Part shown: positions 54,001-62,379 of the stretch, piece after piece | Layout of the letters: every line of letters starts with the position of its first letter | Position numbering within the stretch: the first letter of the stretch is position 1 | Assembly: GCF_014211975.1 (NCBI RefSeq) | Contig: NZ_CP060084.1 | Coordinates: 2,677,001-2,741,000 of the forward strand | Direction: 5' to 3' | Length of the DNA stretch: 64,000 nucleotides | Source: Teredinibacter haidensis | GTDB lineage: Bacteria; Pseudomonadota; Gammaproteobacteria; Pseudomonadales; Cellvibrionaceae | Notes under the pieces: model-generated | What the model saw: only the letters and a program-made list of their open reading frames with translations | What the model was told of the DNA's origin: nothing | Database searches by the model: none | Made by a program: the position numbers and the translations under genes

Positions 54001-55573
54001 ATCAGAGTAACCAGGAATTCGGTTCATCCCCGCGGGTGCGGGGAACTCGGGGGCTTTTTCATCGCAGAGCTTTTGCCATACGGTTCATCCCCGCGGGTGC
54101 GGGGAACTCAAATAAATTTGGCATGTTATTTCGTCTAGTATCGGTTCATCCCCGCGGGTGCGGGGAACTCAGTGTGTGTGAAGCTCTGCAAGCCATGCGG
54201 CTCGGTTCATCCCCGCGGGTGCGGGGAACTCGTGTAATATAATACTTGCGTTGGTGGTTGAGTCGGTTCATCCCCGCGGGTGCGGGGAACTCTGTCGGTC
54301 CACCCAGCAACATCCCCGTAGACGCGGTTCATCCCCGCGGGTGCGGGGAACTCAATGCAACACTGCACTCCGGGTTTATATGAGGCGGTTCATCCCCGCG
54401 GGTGCGGGGAACTCTGGCTCCCACTGATCACGCCTACCAGCCTCATCGGTTCATCCCCGCGGGTGCGGGGAACTCGATTTCATCAAACCTACATGACGGG
54501 AACTTCTCGGTTCATCCCCGCGGGTGCGGGGAACTCTGCGGTATGTACCACCTACCTATATTATACCCCGGTTCATCCCCGCGGGTGCGGGGAACTCTCA
54601 TTTAATATGCCAACCATGGCCTCCCCCTGCGGTTCATCCCCGCGGGTGCGGGGAACTCCCACTGCCATGGCAGTGGCGTTTACATTAACGCGGTTCATCC
54701 CCGCGGGTGCGGGGAACTCATCGCTCCAGCATGATGAACGTCAATAGCCGCCGGTTCATCCCCGCGGGTGCGGGGAACTCCACAAGGGGGACGAGTGACA
54801 AAATTAGAATTGCGGTTCATCCCCGCGGGTGCGGGGAACTCCTTCTACAGCCGTTTCGTCAGAGGGTATTATACGGTTCATCCCCGCGGGTGCGGGGAAC
54901 TCTGTCTCGCTAGATGATCCAGATATTGACACGACGGTTCATCCCCGCGGGTGCGGGGAACTCAACCTCCTGACCGTTTTCGTCTTTCGTTACAGCGGTT
55001 CATCCCCGCGGGTGCGGGGAACTCATTATTTTTCCTTTCTCATCACTACAGGAAAACGGTTCATCCCCGCGGGTGCGGGGAACTCATCAGTTCTCGTATT
55101 CGTGGGATGGATCGACACGGTTCATCCCCGCGGGTGCGGGGAACTCGTTACAGCAACAAGCGGCCACTTCTCTCACAGCGGTTCATCCCCGCGGGTGCGG
55201 GGAACTCCCAAGCGCTTTGCTGTCATGCATTAGCGAATACGGTTCATCCCCGCGGGTGCGGGGAACTCGAGCTATACCCTGTTTTGGCCCGGCACCCACT
55301 CGGTTCATCCCCGCGGGTGCGGGGAACTCCGTATTCGGGCAGGACGTATACGCTAAGCGAGCGGTTCATCCCCGCGGGTGCGGGGAACTCTGCTGATAGA
55401 AACCCGGTTAGGTCTCCATTTGCGGTTCATCCCCGCGGGTGCGGGGAACTCTCGTACGGTTTCAGTTGCTCCGCTCTCATGGCCGGTTCATCCCCGCGGG
55501 TGCGGGGAACTCATAGAGCAGCATCACTAATTTGGCGCCGATAACGGTTCATCCCCGCGGGTGCGGGGAACTC
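51031..55573 (-). CRISPR. Type I-E CRISPR array, 75 repeats and 74 spacers
   Basis: A 29-bp repeat recurs with an exact 61-bp period; first repeat 51031-51059, last 55545-55573, so every spacer averages 32 bp. All copies I read are identical. In the functional (minus) orientation the repeat starts GAGTTCCCCGC and ends GGGGATGAACCG, with the CCCCGC/GCGGGG stem of I-E repeats. The leader-proximal end is therefore at 55573, next to cas2e. The distal repeat is not degenerate. Confidence 0.98.
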
Positions 55574-55632
55574 TCTTAGTTTACACCATTGTTTTTAAAG
55601 GTGTTTTTCTAAGCTTTTTTTCTACCAAATTG
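55574..55632 (-). promoter_or_regulatory. CRISPR leader (short)
   Basis: Only 59 AT-rich bases separate the cas2e stop from the first repeat. This should hold the array promoter and the integration-host-factor-dependent adaptation site. It is short for an I-E leader, so these elements may extend into the cas2e 3' end. Confidence 0.6.
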
Positions 55633-55935
55633 TTAAAGAGCTTTTCCGTCATCTTTAGGAAGAAACGAAACCAGCCTTATACCATCCCAATCCACTGGCT
55701 CCCGGCGATTTTCCCCCAACGTTTGAAACTCAAAACCCGATTCGGAGTTGTTTGCCCAGGCAATAACGACATTACCCTGTTCAATATCAGATTCGATGTA
55801 TTCCCATATTTTTTCTCGCACACGAAGGGATAGATCGGCCATATAAACACCGGCGCGAACCTCGAGCATAAATACAGCGAGCCTTCCGCGCAGGCGGGGA
55901 GGTATAGCTTCAGTTACAACTACGGTGAACGCCAT
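55633..55935 (-). CDS. cas2e: Cas2e, adaptation endonuclease subunit
   Basis: The 100-residue protein begins MAFTVVVTEAIPPRLRGRLA and has LEVRAGVYMADLSLRVREKI-W and NGQ-like GNVVIAWANNSESGFEFQTL, diagnostic of the I-E Cas2. It pairs with Cas1 to form the spacer-integration complex. Its ATG overlaps the cas1e stop by one base. It is the last cas gene before the leader. Confidence 0.95.
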   Translation of the reverse strand: MAFTVVVTEAIPPRLRGRLAVFMLEVRAGVYMADLSLRVREKIWEYIESDIEQGNVVIAWANNSESGFEFQTLGENRREPVDWDGIRLVSFLPKDDGKAL

Positions 55936-56849
55936 TAAGTTCTATGCCCTTCATCACCGATATTTTCTGGCACTGGAATCGCGGGGGGAACGGATTCTTC
56001 TGGAGCTTTCGGTGGCGTTATTTCACCCGCCGCCAATACCATTTCGATTGAGGGGATTAGACTTTTTAATGTTTTGTCTGCTCGAAATAATTCCCGGCAT
56101 TCTCGGCGCACGACTTTGTCGGGGCTGTGCGGCTTTTTTGCGGCTATGCGAAAGGCTAATGGAACAACCGTTTCAAATTTAAATAAATCGGCAATGTCGT
56201 AAACAAAAGAAAGTGGTTTACCTGTGTGAATAAAGCCTACAGCAGGGGCATAACCAGCTGCGAGTACTGCCGCCTCGGTAATGCCGTACAAACAACTGGT
56301 AGCCGCACTTAAGCAACGGTTGGTGATATCGCCTTTTTCCCAGTCTTTTACGTCGTAGTTTCTTCCGTGCCACTCCACACCGTATTGTTTGGCGAACAAC
56401 TTGTACATTTCCCTTACCCGAGCGCCTTCTATGCCGCGAAGCTGTTCTACACTTCTTCGTTGTGGTGGTTCTTCGTTGAAGCGAATCTGGTACATTTTAC
56501 GAACGACTTTTAAGCGTAGGTCATCATCCAAGGCCAACTTGGCCTGGTATAGCAGTCGGTCACTTCGCGCACCGCCCGGCTGACCCGATGCATACAACCT
56601 TACTCCTGCTTCCCCCACCCACACCAATAAAGTGCCAACGGTAGACGCTAGCTTTACGGCGGCATGGGAAACTCGGGTTCCCGGCTCCAGTAAAATACAG
56701 GCTACCGATCCAACAGGGATATGAGTGCGAATTCCTGTTTTATCGATAACCACAAAAGCCCCGTCCTTTACGTCTATTTGCCCGTATTCGATAAAAATCA
56801 TCGAGATTCTATTTTTTAGAGGAATAGGTTTGAGGGGGATGTATGCCAT
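55935..56849 (-). CDS. cas1e: Cas1e integrase
   Basis: Cas1 catalyses insertion of new spacers at the leader end. In the 304-residue protein the metal ligands are visible: Glu in LRGIEGARVREMYKLF, His in VGFIHTGKPLSFVYDIADLF and Asp in the same motif. The N-terminus (PLKPIPLKNRISMIFIEYGQ) and the Pro-rich tail (PPKAPEESVPPAIPVPE) are typical of I-E. A GGAGGTGA ribosome binding site lies in the last codons of the KilA-N gene, so translation of the two is coupled. Confidence 0.96.
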   Translation of the reverse strand: MAYIPLKPIPLKNRISMIFIEYGQIDVKDGAFVVIDKTGIRTHIPVGSVACILLEPGTRVSHAAVKLASTVGTLLVWVGEAGVRLYASGQPGGARSDRLLYQAKLALDDDLRLKVVRKMYQIRFNEEPPQRRSVEQLRGIEGARVREMYKLFAKQYGVEWHGRNYDVKDWEKGDITNRCLSAATSCLYGITEAAVLAAGYAPAVGFIHTGKPLSFVYDIADLFKFETVVPLAFRIAAKKPHSPDKVVRRECRELFRADKTLKSLIPSIEMVLAAGEITPPKAPEESVPPAIPVPENIGDEGHRT

Positions 56850-57689
56850 TTATAACTCACCTCCGCCCTGTTCGCGTTCTTGTGAGGTAATAAAATTGGC
56901 TGCTTTGATAAGTACCCGCATCTGCCCAATAGCAATGTTATTCAATTTCACTACCCTTTGTGCCTGGGATAAGCCTTCAGCAATGTACTGCGCGTTCATA
57001 GATTCAAGGTTAGCCAGACATACCAATTGATGCACATTGGCATGGTCACGCATATTACCGCCCAACGAAAGATTCTCTTCGCGCCACTGCTTTGCGGTAA
57101 TCCCGAACAGTGCCACATTCAGCAGATCAGCTTCATTAGCATAAACAAAGCTAACCTGTTGCGAGGAAAGGGTATCAGGAATCAAATTCTCTTTTATTGC
57201 ATCGGCATATATTTGATAGCTCACCTTGGCAAGATTACGACGTATATCCCAGCCCATTTGTTGGAATTCCTGTTCCTTGAGCCGTTGAAACTCCTTAATT
57301 AGGTAGAGTTTAAACTCAACCAAGATCCAACTGGCGAACTCAAAGGCAATATCCTTTTGCGCGTAGGTGCCGCCGTATCTACCGGCCTCGGACACGATGC
57401 CGATCGCACCCGTAACCGCGATCCATTGTTTTGGGGTTAGGGTAAAACTGTTGAGACAAGCCTGTTTTTTAAAGTCCTCGAATTCGAGGACTTTAAAATT
57501 GGGGTTGTTCAACTGCTCCCATATACCGAGAAACTCAATGGTATTACGGCTACTAACCCAGTTACCAATGATATGCGCAGCTCGATCACTTCTTTTATAT
57601 TTAGCAATATCGGTAATGCAGATATACTCAATACCATCAACAGTATGGGTAGATATCTGCTGATCGAGCACTTCCAGTTTATTTTTCAT
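56850..57689 (-). CDS. KilA-N domain protein inside the cas operon
   Basis: The 279-residue protein has a KilA-N domain over about residues 15-130: GIEYICITDIAKYKRSDRAA, IIGNWVSSRNTIEFLGIWEQ, LTPKQWIAVTGAIGIVSEAGRYGGTYA and DIAFEFASWILVEFKLYLIK. A C-terminal extension follows (LLNVALFGITAKQWREENLS; HQLVCLANLESMNAQYIAEG). KilA-N is a DNA-binding fold from phage and viral proteins. The gene lies 19 bp after cas6e with an AAAGGA site, and its stop directly abuts the cas1e ATG. It is not a standard I-E component. It may be a cargo gene, a regulator of adaptation, or a phage-derived factor. Confidence 0.9.
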   Translation of the reverse strand: MKNKLEVLDQQISTHTVDGIEYICITDIAKYKRSDRAAHIIGNWVSSRNTIEFLGIWEQLNNPNFKVLEFEDFKKQACLNSFTLTPKQWIAVTGAIGIVSEAGRYGGTYAQKDIAFEFASWILVEFKLYLIKEFQRLKEQEFQQMGWDIRRNLAKVSYQIYADAIKENLIPDTLSSQQVSFVYANEADLLNVALFGITAKQWREENLSLGGNMRDHANVHQLVCLANLESMNAQYIAEGLSQAQRVVKLNNIAIGQMRVLIKAANFITSQEREQGGGEL

Positions 57690-57708
57690 AAGTCCTTTTA
57701 CTCACTGT

Positions 57709-58383
57709 TTAAATGCGGCGAATTAGCATTAGGCCGCAGCCGAAAGCCTTTGCCCTTCCAAACCCAGCTGTCAACTGGCTTAAAAATTTATCTACATCAA
57801 CTACTGTAAGTACACCTTGAAAATCCACGCTGGAAAAACGTATTTTTTCACCCTTTACTTTAGAGCTTTGGTGTTGGGCATAGCGTTCGATTTCCGGTAG
57901 AACATCTAGCGTAATACCCCAGCCAGATACTCGCTCATTATCTGCAATCCACCTTCTGGCGGCGTCTTCCATTACCTCCTTTATTTTCTCGGCAGATAAA
58001 ATACCTTGTTGTTTCGCCTTGCGTTTCGCATGCATTAACACGTCGTGTTTTTTGCTTCTACCGGCTTCGTCTTTAATACTAATAGTGGGATTCGCGCGCA
58101 AACGAAACGCTAGTCGATCACCAGGCTCTAGAGCTGGTTGATAAATTTTGCTCTGAATATTAAACAGCGCTTCATTGTTCGTGGGTTTATTTCCGGACAA
58201 CACAAAATATTCGGGTAACCCACTATGACCTATCTCTTCACGATACAAAAAACCACGCTGCATTTCCTTTGTAAATAATGTCCAAAGCAACTGATGGGAT
58301 GCGTAACTTCCGTTTGCTCCAATTCGCAGCAATTCTTTTACCGACTGACTGGATTTCACCACGCAAATCTTAGACAGATACAT
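57709..58383 (-). CDS. cas6e: Cas6e, crRNA-processing endoribonuclease
   Basis: Cas6e cuts the repeat RNA and stays on the crRNA 3' hairpin in Cascade. From MYLSKICVVKSSQSVKELLR the protein is 224 residues. It has a RAMP fold and the conserved SYASHQLLWTLF (with the catalytic His near residue 29), FLYREEI, and the Gly-rich end LTAGFGRAKAFGCGLMLIRR. Its start overlaps the cas5e 3' end by 14 bases. Confidence 0.95.
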   Translation of the reverse strand: MYLSKICVVKSSQSVKELLRIGANGSYASHQLLWTLFTKEMQRGFLYREEIGHSGLPEYFVLSGNKPTNNEALFNIQSKIYQPALEPGDRLAFRLRANPTISIKDEAGRSKKHDVLMHAKRKAKQQGILSAEKIKEVMEDAARRWIADNERVSGWGITLDVLPEIERYAQHQSSKVKGEKIRFSSVDFQGVLTVVDVDKFLSQLTAGFGRAKAFGCGLMLIRRI

Positions 58384-59116
58384 CGCGCCCCTCCTCAATA
58401 GATAATTGGTGCATCACTCGCTGTTTAAATTGCCATCGTATTCGATTGATAGGTTCATCCCACGGCTCTGTTGTGAGAACATTCGAGTGTTCTATTTGAG
58501 ACTTGTCGCCCTCCCAATAATACGTTACGCGACTATTCCCACCTAACCAAAGTGAATCCTCTTTTTGACTTCGTGTAATAGTAGGGAAATCTGTATCCAA
58601 GGCTGACTTTAAGCTATCGCATTGCACCAGTCTCGGTGCCAAAGGCAACGCGGGAGGGCAAGATTTTCGGCCCAGCGACAGAGCATAGACCGGCTCCAAT
58701 AACGCACTGCGCAATTGATCTAGCGTGTACGCTGGCAAAGTCGTAGAAGCTAAAGCAATGATCCAAAGCCCATCACAACGATAGTCACGGCTCGAAAGAA
58801 TTGTATTGAGCTTGTATTCGCTTAATTCGCTCTTCCGGGTTCGGTGTACAACTTTATTACTGTGTGACGGTACCTGTGTAGTGTGGTAGTCGCGCATCAA
58901 TGAGCTTGGAACACACTGTTTTACCGCAACCAATACGCTATTTTGAAGGTTGGTTAATTGCTGCTCTTGATCTCGCTTAATTCCCAATGCCGCGCCTAGA
59001 ATACCTAGCACTGCTGATCGGGTTGGCTGCAGACCGGTGGGGCGATCACCTCCAACTGCGGCCTGCCCCCAGCTTGCCATTGGGCCGTATAGCCGAAAGA
59101 CTAAATACTCTTTCAT
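58370..59116 (-). CDS. cas5e: Cas5e (CasD), Cascade subunit
   Basis: Cas5e binds the 5' handle of the crRNA at the Cascade tail. The start MKEYLVFRLYGPMASWGQAA, with a strong GGAGGAG site, gives 248 residues; the longer frame from 59143 is not needed. The family opening RLYGPMASWG and VGGDRPTGLQPTRSAVLGIL-GAALGI are clear, and SLGRKSCPPALPLAP is the C-terminal motif. It lies in standard order between cas7e and cas6e. Confidence 0.94.
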   Translation of the reverse strand: MKEYLVFRLYGPMASWGQAAVGGDRPTGLQPTRSAVLGILGAALGIKRDQEQQLTNLQNSVLVAVKQCVPSSLMRDYHTTQVPSHSNKVVHRTRKSELSEYKLNTILSSRDYRCDGLWIIALASTTLPAYTLDQLRSALLEPVYALSLGRKSCPPALPLAPRLVQCDSLKSALDTDFPTITRSQKEDSLWLGGNSRVTYYWEGDKSQIEHSNVLTTEPWDEPINRIRWQFKQRVMHQLSIEEGRDVSV

Positions 59117-59149
59117 TTTCTCCTCCTGGTTTATTGTTTTCAAAGAGGA

Positions 59150-60184
59150 TTAAAGAGCAACAAATTCGGATAACTCGGCAAAACTACCTTTACCTGCAAG
59201 GGCATTGATAGAATACCTTTCATCGGCACAGGTACCATAGACTTGATCGAAATTTTCAACCTGTTCCTCCAACGCCTCCACGGCTGCGCCGGCCTGGTCT
59301 TCACTCTGAATTGGCTTTAAGAACGCGACAGACAGAGAACGAGGCTGCTGTGAGCCTTTTTCGACGAGCACATAATTAGCGTAAGCTCTGGATGCAAAAC
59401 TGTTTTGCTTACCTTTTGGTGATACTTTCACGATAGCTTCGGTTAGTGCCTGTATTGCCCGATTCGCCAACGCTTCATTGCCATCCAAATTTTCGATAAG
59501 CTGTGTTTTATTGATACAAACATTGCTATAGAACAACGCCGCAGCAAAACCAGATTCACCGATATGGGCGGACCCCGCATCTTCTTTTCCATCGTTTAAA
59601 TCGTCTACTGCTGTAAAATAATCATCTTCAACAACGACACTGTGAACGCTGATGGCATGAGCTACCTGGCATGCTGCCTCTACATTAAAGGCCGGGCTGG
59701 ACGCCAACATGCGACCAAACAAGGCAATATCCACTGCCGTTTGATTTGATTTCAGCAGATCCAAATCTTCTTTTTCCGGTGCGCGACTTTCGGCTATCAA
59801 GGTGTCTACCAGCGCGAAAGCGGCCTGTTCCTCTTCGGGGCTAATATGCGCCAACTGTTCAATTTCCAGCGAATCTTTTTTGCTTTTGCCAAAAACACCA
59901 GCAATAGCGGTAGCCCATTCTTTAGCCGATTTTTCTTTCACACCAGCTTCAACGAATTTGTTATAAACCGGAAAACCGAAACGTTTTGTTCTGCTTCCAA
60001 TGTGCCCGGCCATTGCTTCCTCAAATAACTCCGATACCCGCCAATTACGTTTCAAACTTTGCGAGCTAACCCGCAACCGATCGAAGCCACCCATTTTTGC
60101 AGTTTTTGGCCGCCCCAAATCATCCCGATTTAAATTAGAAGGCGCATAGGAGGTTAAAGTATGTAATTGAATAAATTGACTCAT
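59150..60184 (-). CDS. cas7e: Cas7e (CasC/Cse4), Cascade backbone
   Basis: Six Cas7 subunits form the crRNA-binding backbone of Cascade. The 344-residue protein shows FIQLHTLTSYAPSNLNRDDLG-RPKTAKMGGFDRLRVSSQSLK with the SSQSLKR motif, VEAACQVAHAISVH, and FASRAYANYVLVEKGSQQPRSL. Length is normal. It lies 36 bp after cse2. Confidence 0.96.
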   Translation of the reverse strand: MSQFIQLHTLTSYAPSNLNRDDLGRPKTAKMGGFDRLRVSSQSLKRNWRVSELFEEAMAGHIGSRTKRFGFPVYNKFVEAGVKEKSAKEWATAIAGVFGKSKKDSLEIEQLAHISPEEEQAAFALVDTLIAESRAPEKEDLDLLKSNQTAVDIALFGRMLASSPAFNVEAACQVAHAISVHSVVVEDDYFTAVDDLNDGKEDAGSAHIGESGFAAALFYSNVCINKTQLIENLDGNEALANRAIQALTEAIVKVSPKGKQNSFASRAYANYVLVEKGSQQPRSLSVAFLKPIQSEDQAGAAVEALEEQVENFDQVYGTCADERYSINALAGKGSFAELSEFVAL

Positions 60185-60220
60185 TTTTCGTATCCCTTAA
60201 AATTGGTAAAAAATTTAAAT

Positions 60221-60787
60221 TTATTTAGCCTTCATGCTGGCTGCACGGTAATAATCCATCGCCCACTTTACTGCTATACGCTTATCGGCCTTTCGAGGTC
60301 GAAACTGGTTATACTCTTCAAACCACTGATGGATGTTTTCGGCCAGGCTCAAAACATCCAATTCACCTTTTATCTGCCGGATAATGCGGCGTATTCTCCG
60401 TAAAAAGTCTTCTGGTGTTTTAGCGTTTTGCAATTGCGAAAATCGCAGCTCGCTAACCACCGATTTATCGCCATCCCCTTTTCTTCCTGCCGCTACTGCC
60501 AGTTTGACTGAACTATTATTCTTTACATGAACAAGAGTGGCAGCAATAGTTGCCCAACTCTCTATAGATTTACTGTTCGGTTCGTTAACAATGCTTTCGT
60601 CTAAGCCCAGCCAAAGCGCACGAAAACCTTCCGTTAGCATGGCAATATCGGCGGATTCACATCGCCTTAACTGTGCCTTATGGGCGCTGGGGGCCGCCAA
60701 AATACCTTTTTCTTTAAGCTGGGTTGCCGGTAGAAACATACTTTGCCACCAGCGTAGTACAACGATTTTTGAATGGTCGTCCATCAC
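60221..60787 (-). CDS. cse2: Cse2 (CasB/Cas11e), Cascade small subunit
   Basis: The 188-residue helical, basic protein begins MMDDHSKIVVLRWWQSMFLP and has LRRCESADIAMLTEGFRALW, RFSQLQNAKTPEDFLRRIRR and the end QFRPRKADKRIAVKWAMDYY. This is the Cse2 pattern. Two copies line the belly of Cascade and hold the target strand. It overlaps cse1 by four bases. Confidence 0.93.
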   Translation of the reverse strand: MMDDHSKIVVLRWWQSMFLPATQLKEKGILAAPSAHKAQLRRCESADIAMLTEGFRALWLGLDESIVNEPNSKSIESWATIAATLVHVKNNSSVKLAVAAGRKGDGDKSVVSELRFSQLQNAKTPEDFLRRIRRIIRQIKGELDVLSLAENIHQWFEEYNQFRPRKADKRIAVKWAMDYYRAASMKAK

Positions 60788-62379
60788 GCAGTCTCCTCTA
60801 ATCGGTCAATATTATTTTCTTTTTTAAATGCTTTTATATCCTTGCCACCGAACAACCAACCGGTTAGCTGCTGTCGTGCTTTAATGCGTTTGGTCATGGA
60901 TCTTTCCGCCCCCAACTCAGATAATGCCAGTTCGTCGAATAAATCCAGAACGGTATTTCGTAAAGCCGTTAGCCAGGAAGACGCTTGCTTGGGCGCTAAC
61001 GTGGGCTTGTCGTTAGGCGCGTTTTCGACAAGCTGCTGAACGGCATGAAAAAAATCTGCCTCTGTTCGCTGCCAGAAAGCCAAATCGATAAAGCTAAAAT
61101 CGCCTTTGGCATCACCGGGGCGTTCAAACCAAGCCGTTTTTATCTGCGTTCGGCAGTGCCAAAGAGAATCAGTTGCTAATTTTTGCAGGCTCTTTACTTC
61201 AGCTAGCAGGGCTTCCTGTTGCTCTGGCACAAGAGAAAAAATTGGAAGCGAAACGGAATACCAACCTCGTGCCTTCATGTTATCCATATCGTAACCAAAG
61301 GCCCAAAGCCGCGGCACCTCACTTTGCTGCTGTTCCAGCAGCTCACAAACCGAGTAAAAATGACGAACAACAATAGCGCATTGCTGTCCACTGTCACTAT
61401 CGGTTAACGTTAGGACATCCCATATTTTGTAGGTAATGCCGCCGGGCTGGCCTTTGATCGATAAATGTTCTTCGTCCGGTTTTTTAATGTTCCACCTGTA
61501 CGGGGTTAATGGGTGCGACCAACTGCCAGAATAGTTACCGCCATAATTTTGTGCTCTGTATTCCGATACCGTTTGGTTACACGGCACCCCAGCAATTTCA
61601 CAAAACCCTTCTGATTGACTATATGCCAGTCGAATTCGCCGTGGCATAGCCCAATACATGTGTAGCGGATGAACATCAGAGGCGTATATTTCTGAGCCTT
61701 TTTTATCACTGGTTTTTGTTGTGCTTAGCCAAGGAAAAACACTCGCATCTTGAAAATTTGGATCTTCATAGCGCCAAAAATCTCTGTTTACGACGTTTAA
61801 CCAAATTTTTTGCCACAGACTGGAACGCTCATTCTGAGGTAAAACCAGCGTCGATAATGGCCCCCCACCTCGCAATCCTACTCTATGGCCTACACCACCT
61901 GCAGGCGCATTTATTTGCAGTGTGAACAACGCAAGCAATGCCATTTCCAACGACATGGTTTCGCCAATCCCACGCTTTACGAAATGATCTGTATTAAGTT
62001 TTATACCGTTGCCGCCAGGTGCTTCTATCAACAACCCAGATATCGAAGAGGGTTTTGAATCCTCCAGTTCATTAAAATCCTGCATAAACAGAGGCCCATC
62101 TCCCACCGCATTAAATGCGTGCGCGGCCGTATCAAACGCTTTCTGTAAGATTTCTGTTTCCGGTGGGTTTTCATAGTATTCCAGCCATTGGTACCTGTCT
62201 TTCGGTGCGAAAACGGTTTGCAGCAATCCTATGGAAAATTGGTAAGCCGCCCCGTGAAAATCTGCTCTGGGTAAGGCGAAATCGACAACGTCCTCATCAA
62301 CAATTGCTGAGATAGGTAATGTTTTATGTGTGCCATCTTTTAACAAGAACGGCAGCCAGGGGTCTTGTACTAAATTCAT
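60784..62379 (-). CDS. cse1: Cse1 (CasA/Cas8e), Cascade large subunit
   Basis: Cse1 recognises the PAM and recruits Cas3. The 531-residue protein opens MNLVQDPWLPFLLKDGTHKT with the I-E motif. It has FHGAAYQFSIGLLQTVFAPKD, NAPAGGVGHRVGLRGGGPLSTLV and LHMYWAMPRRIRLAYSQSEG, then a C-terminal four-helix bundle. It overlaps cas3 by ATGA at its start and cse2 at its stop, so the whole unit is tightly coupled. Confidence 0.95.
   Translation of the reverse strand: MNLVQDPWLPFLLKDGTHKTLPISAIVDEDVVDFALPRADFHGAAYQFSIGLLQTVFAPKDRYQWLEYYENPPETEILQKAFDTAAHAFNAVGDGPLFMQDFNELEDSKPSSISGLLIEAPGGNGIKLNTDHFVKRGIGETMSLEMALLALFTLQINAPAGGVGHRVGLRGGGPLSTLVLPQNERSSLWQKIWLNVVNRDFWRYEDPNFQDASVFPWLSTTKTSDKKGSEIYASDVHPLHMYWAMPRRIRLAYSQSEGFCEIAGVPCNQTVSEYRAQNYGGNYSGSWSHPLTPYRWNIKKPDEEHLSIKGQPGGITYKIWDVLTLTDSDSGQQCAIVVRHFYSVCELLEQQQSEVPRLWAFGYDMDNMKARGWYSVSLPIFSLVPEQQEALLAEVKSLQKLATDSLWHCRTQIKTAWFERPGDAKGDFSFIDLAFWQRTEADFFHAVQQLVENAPNDKPTLAPKQASSWLTALRNTVLDLFDELALSELGAERSMTKRIKARQQLTGWLFGGKDIKAFKKENNIDRLEETA

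Noticed and set aside
51031..55573. Many plus-strand frames with repeated RFIPAGAGNS, VHPRGCGEL and GSSPRVRGT
   Set aside because: They are translations of the CRISPR repeat in three phases. No ribosome binding sites, and the period follows the 61-bp repeat unit.
55937..57663. Plus-strand frames opposite cas1e and the KilA-N gene
   Set aside because: Shadows of the minus-strand genes without ribosome binding sites.
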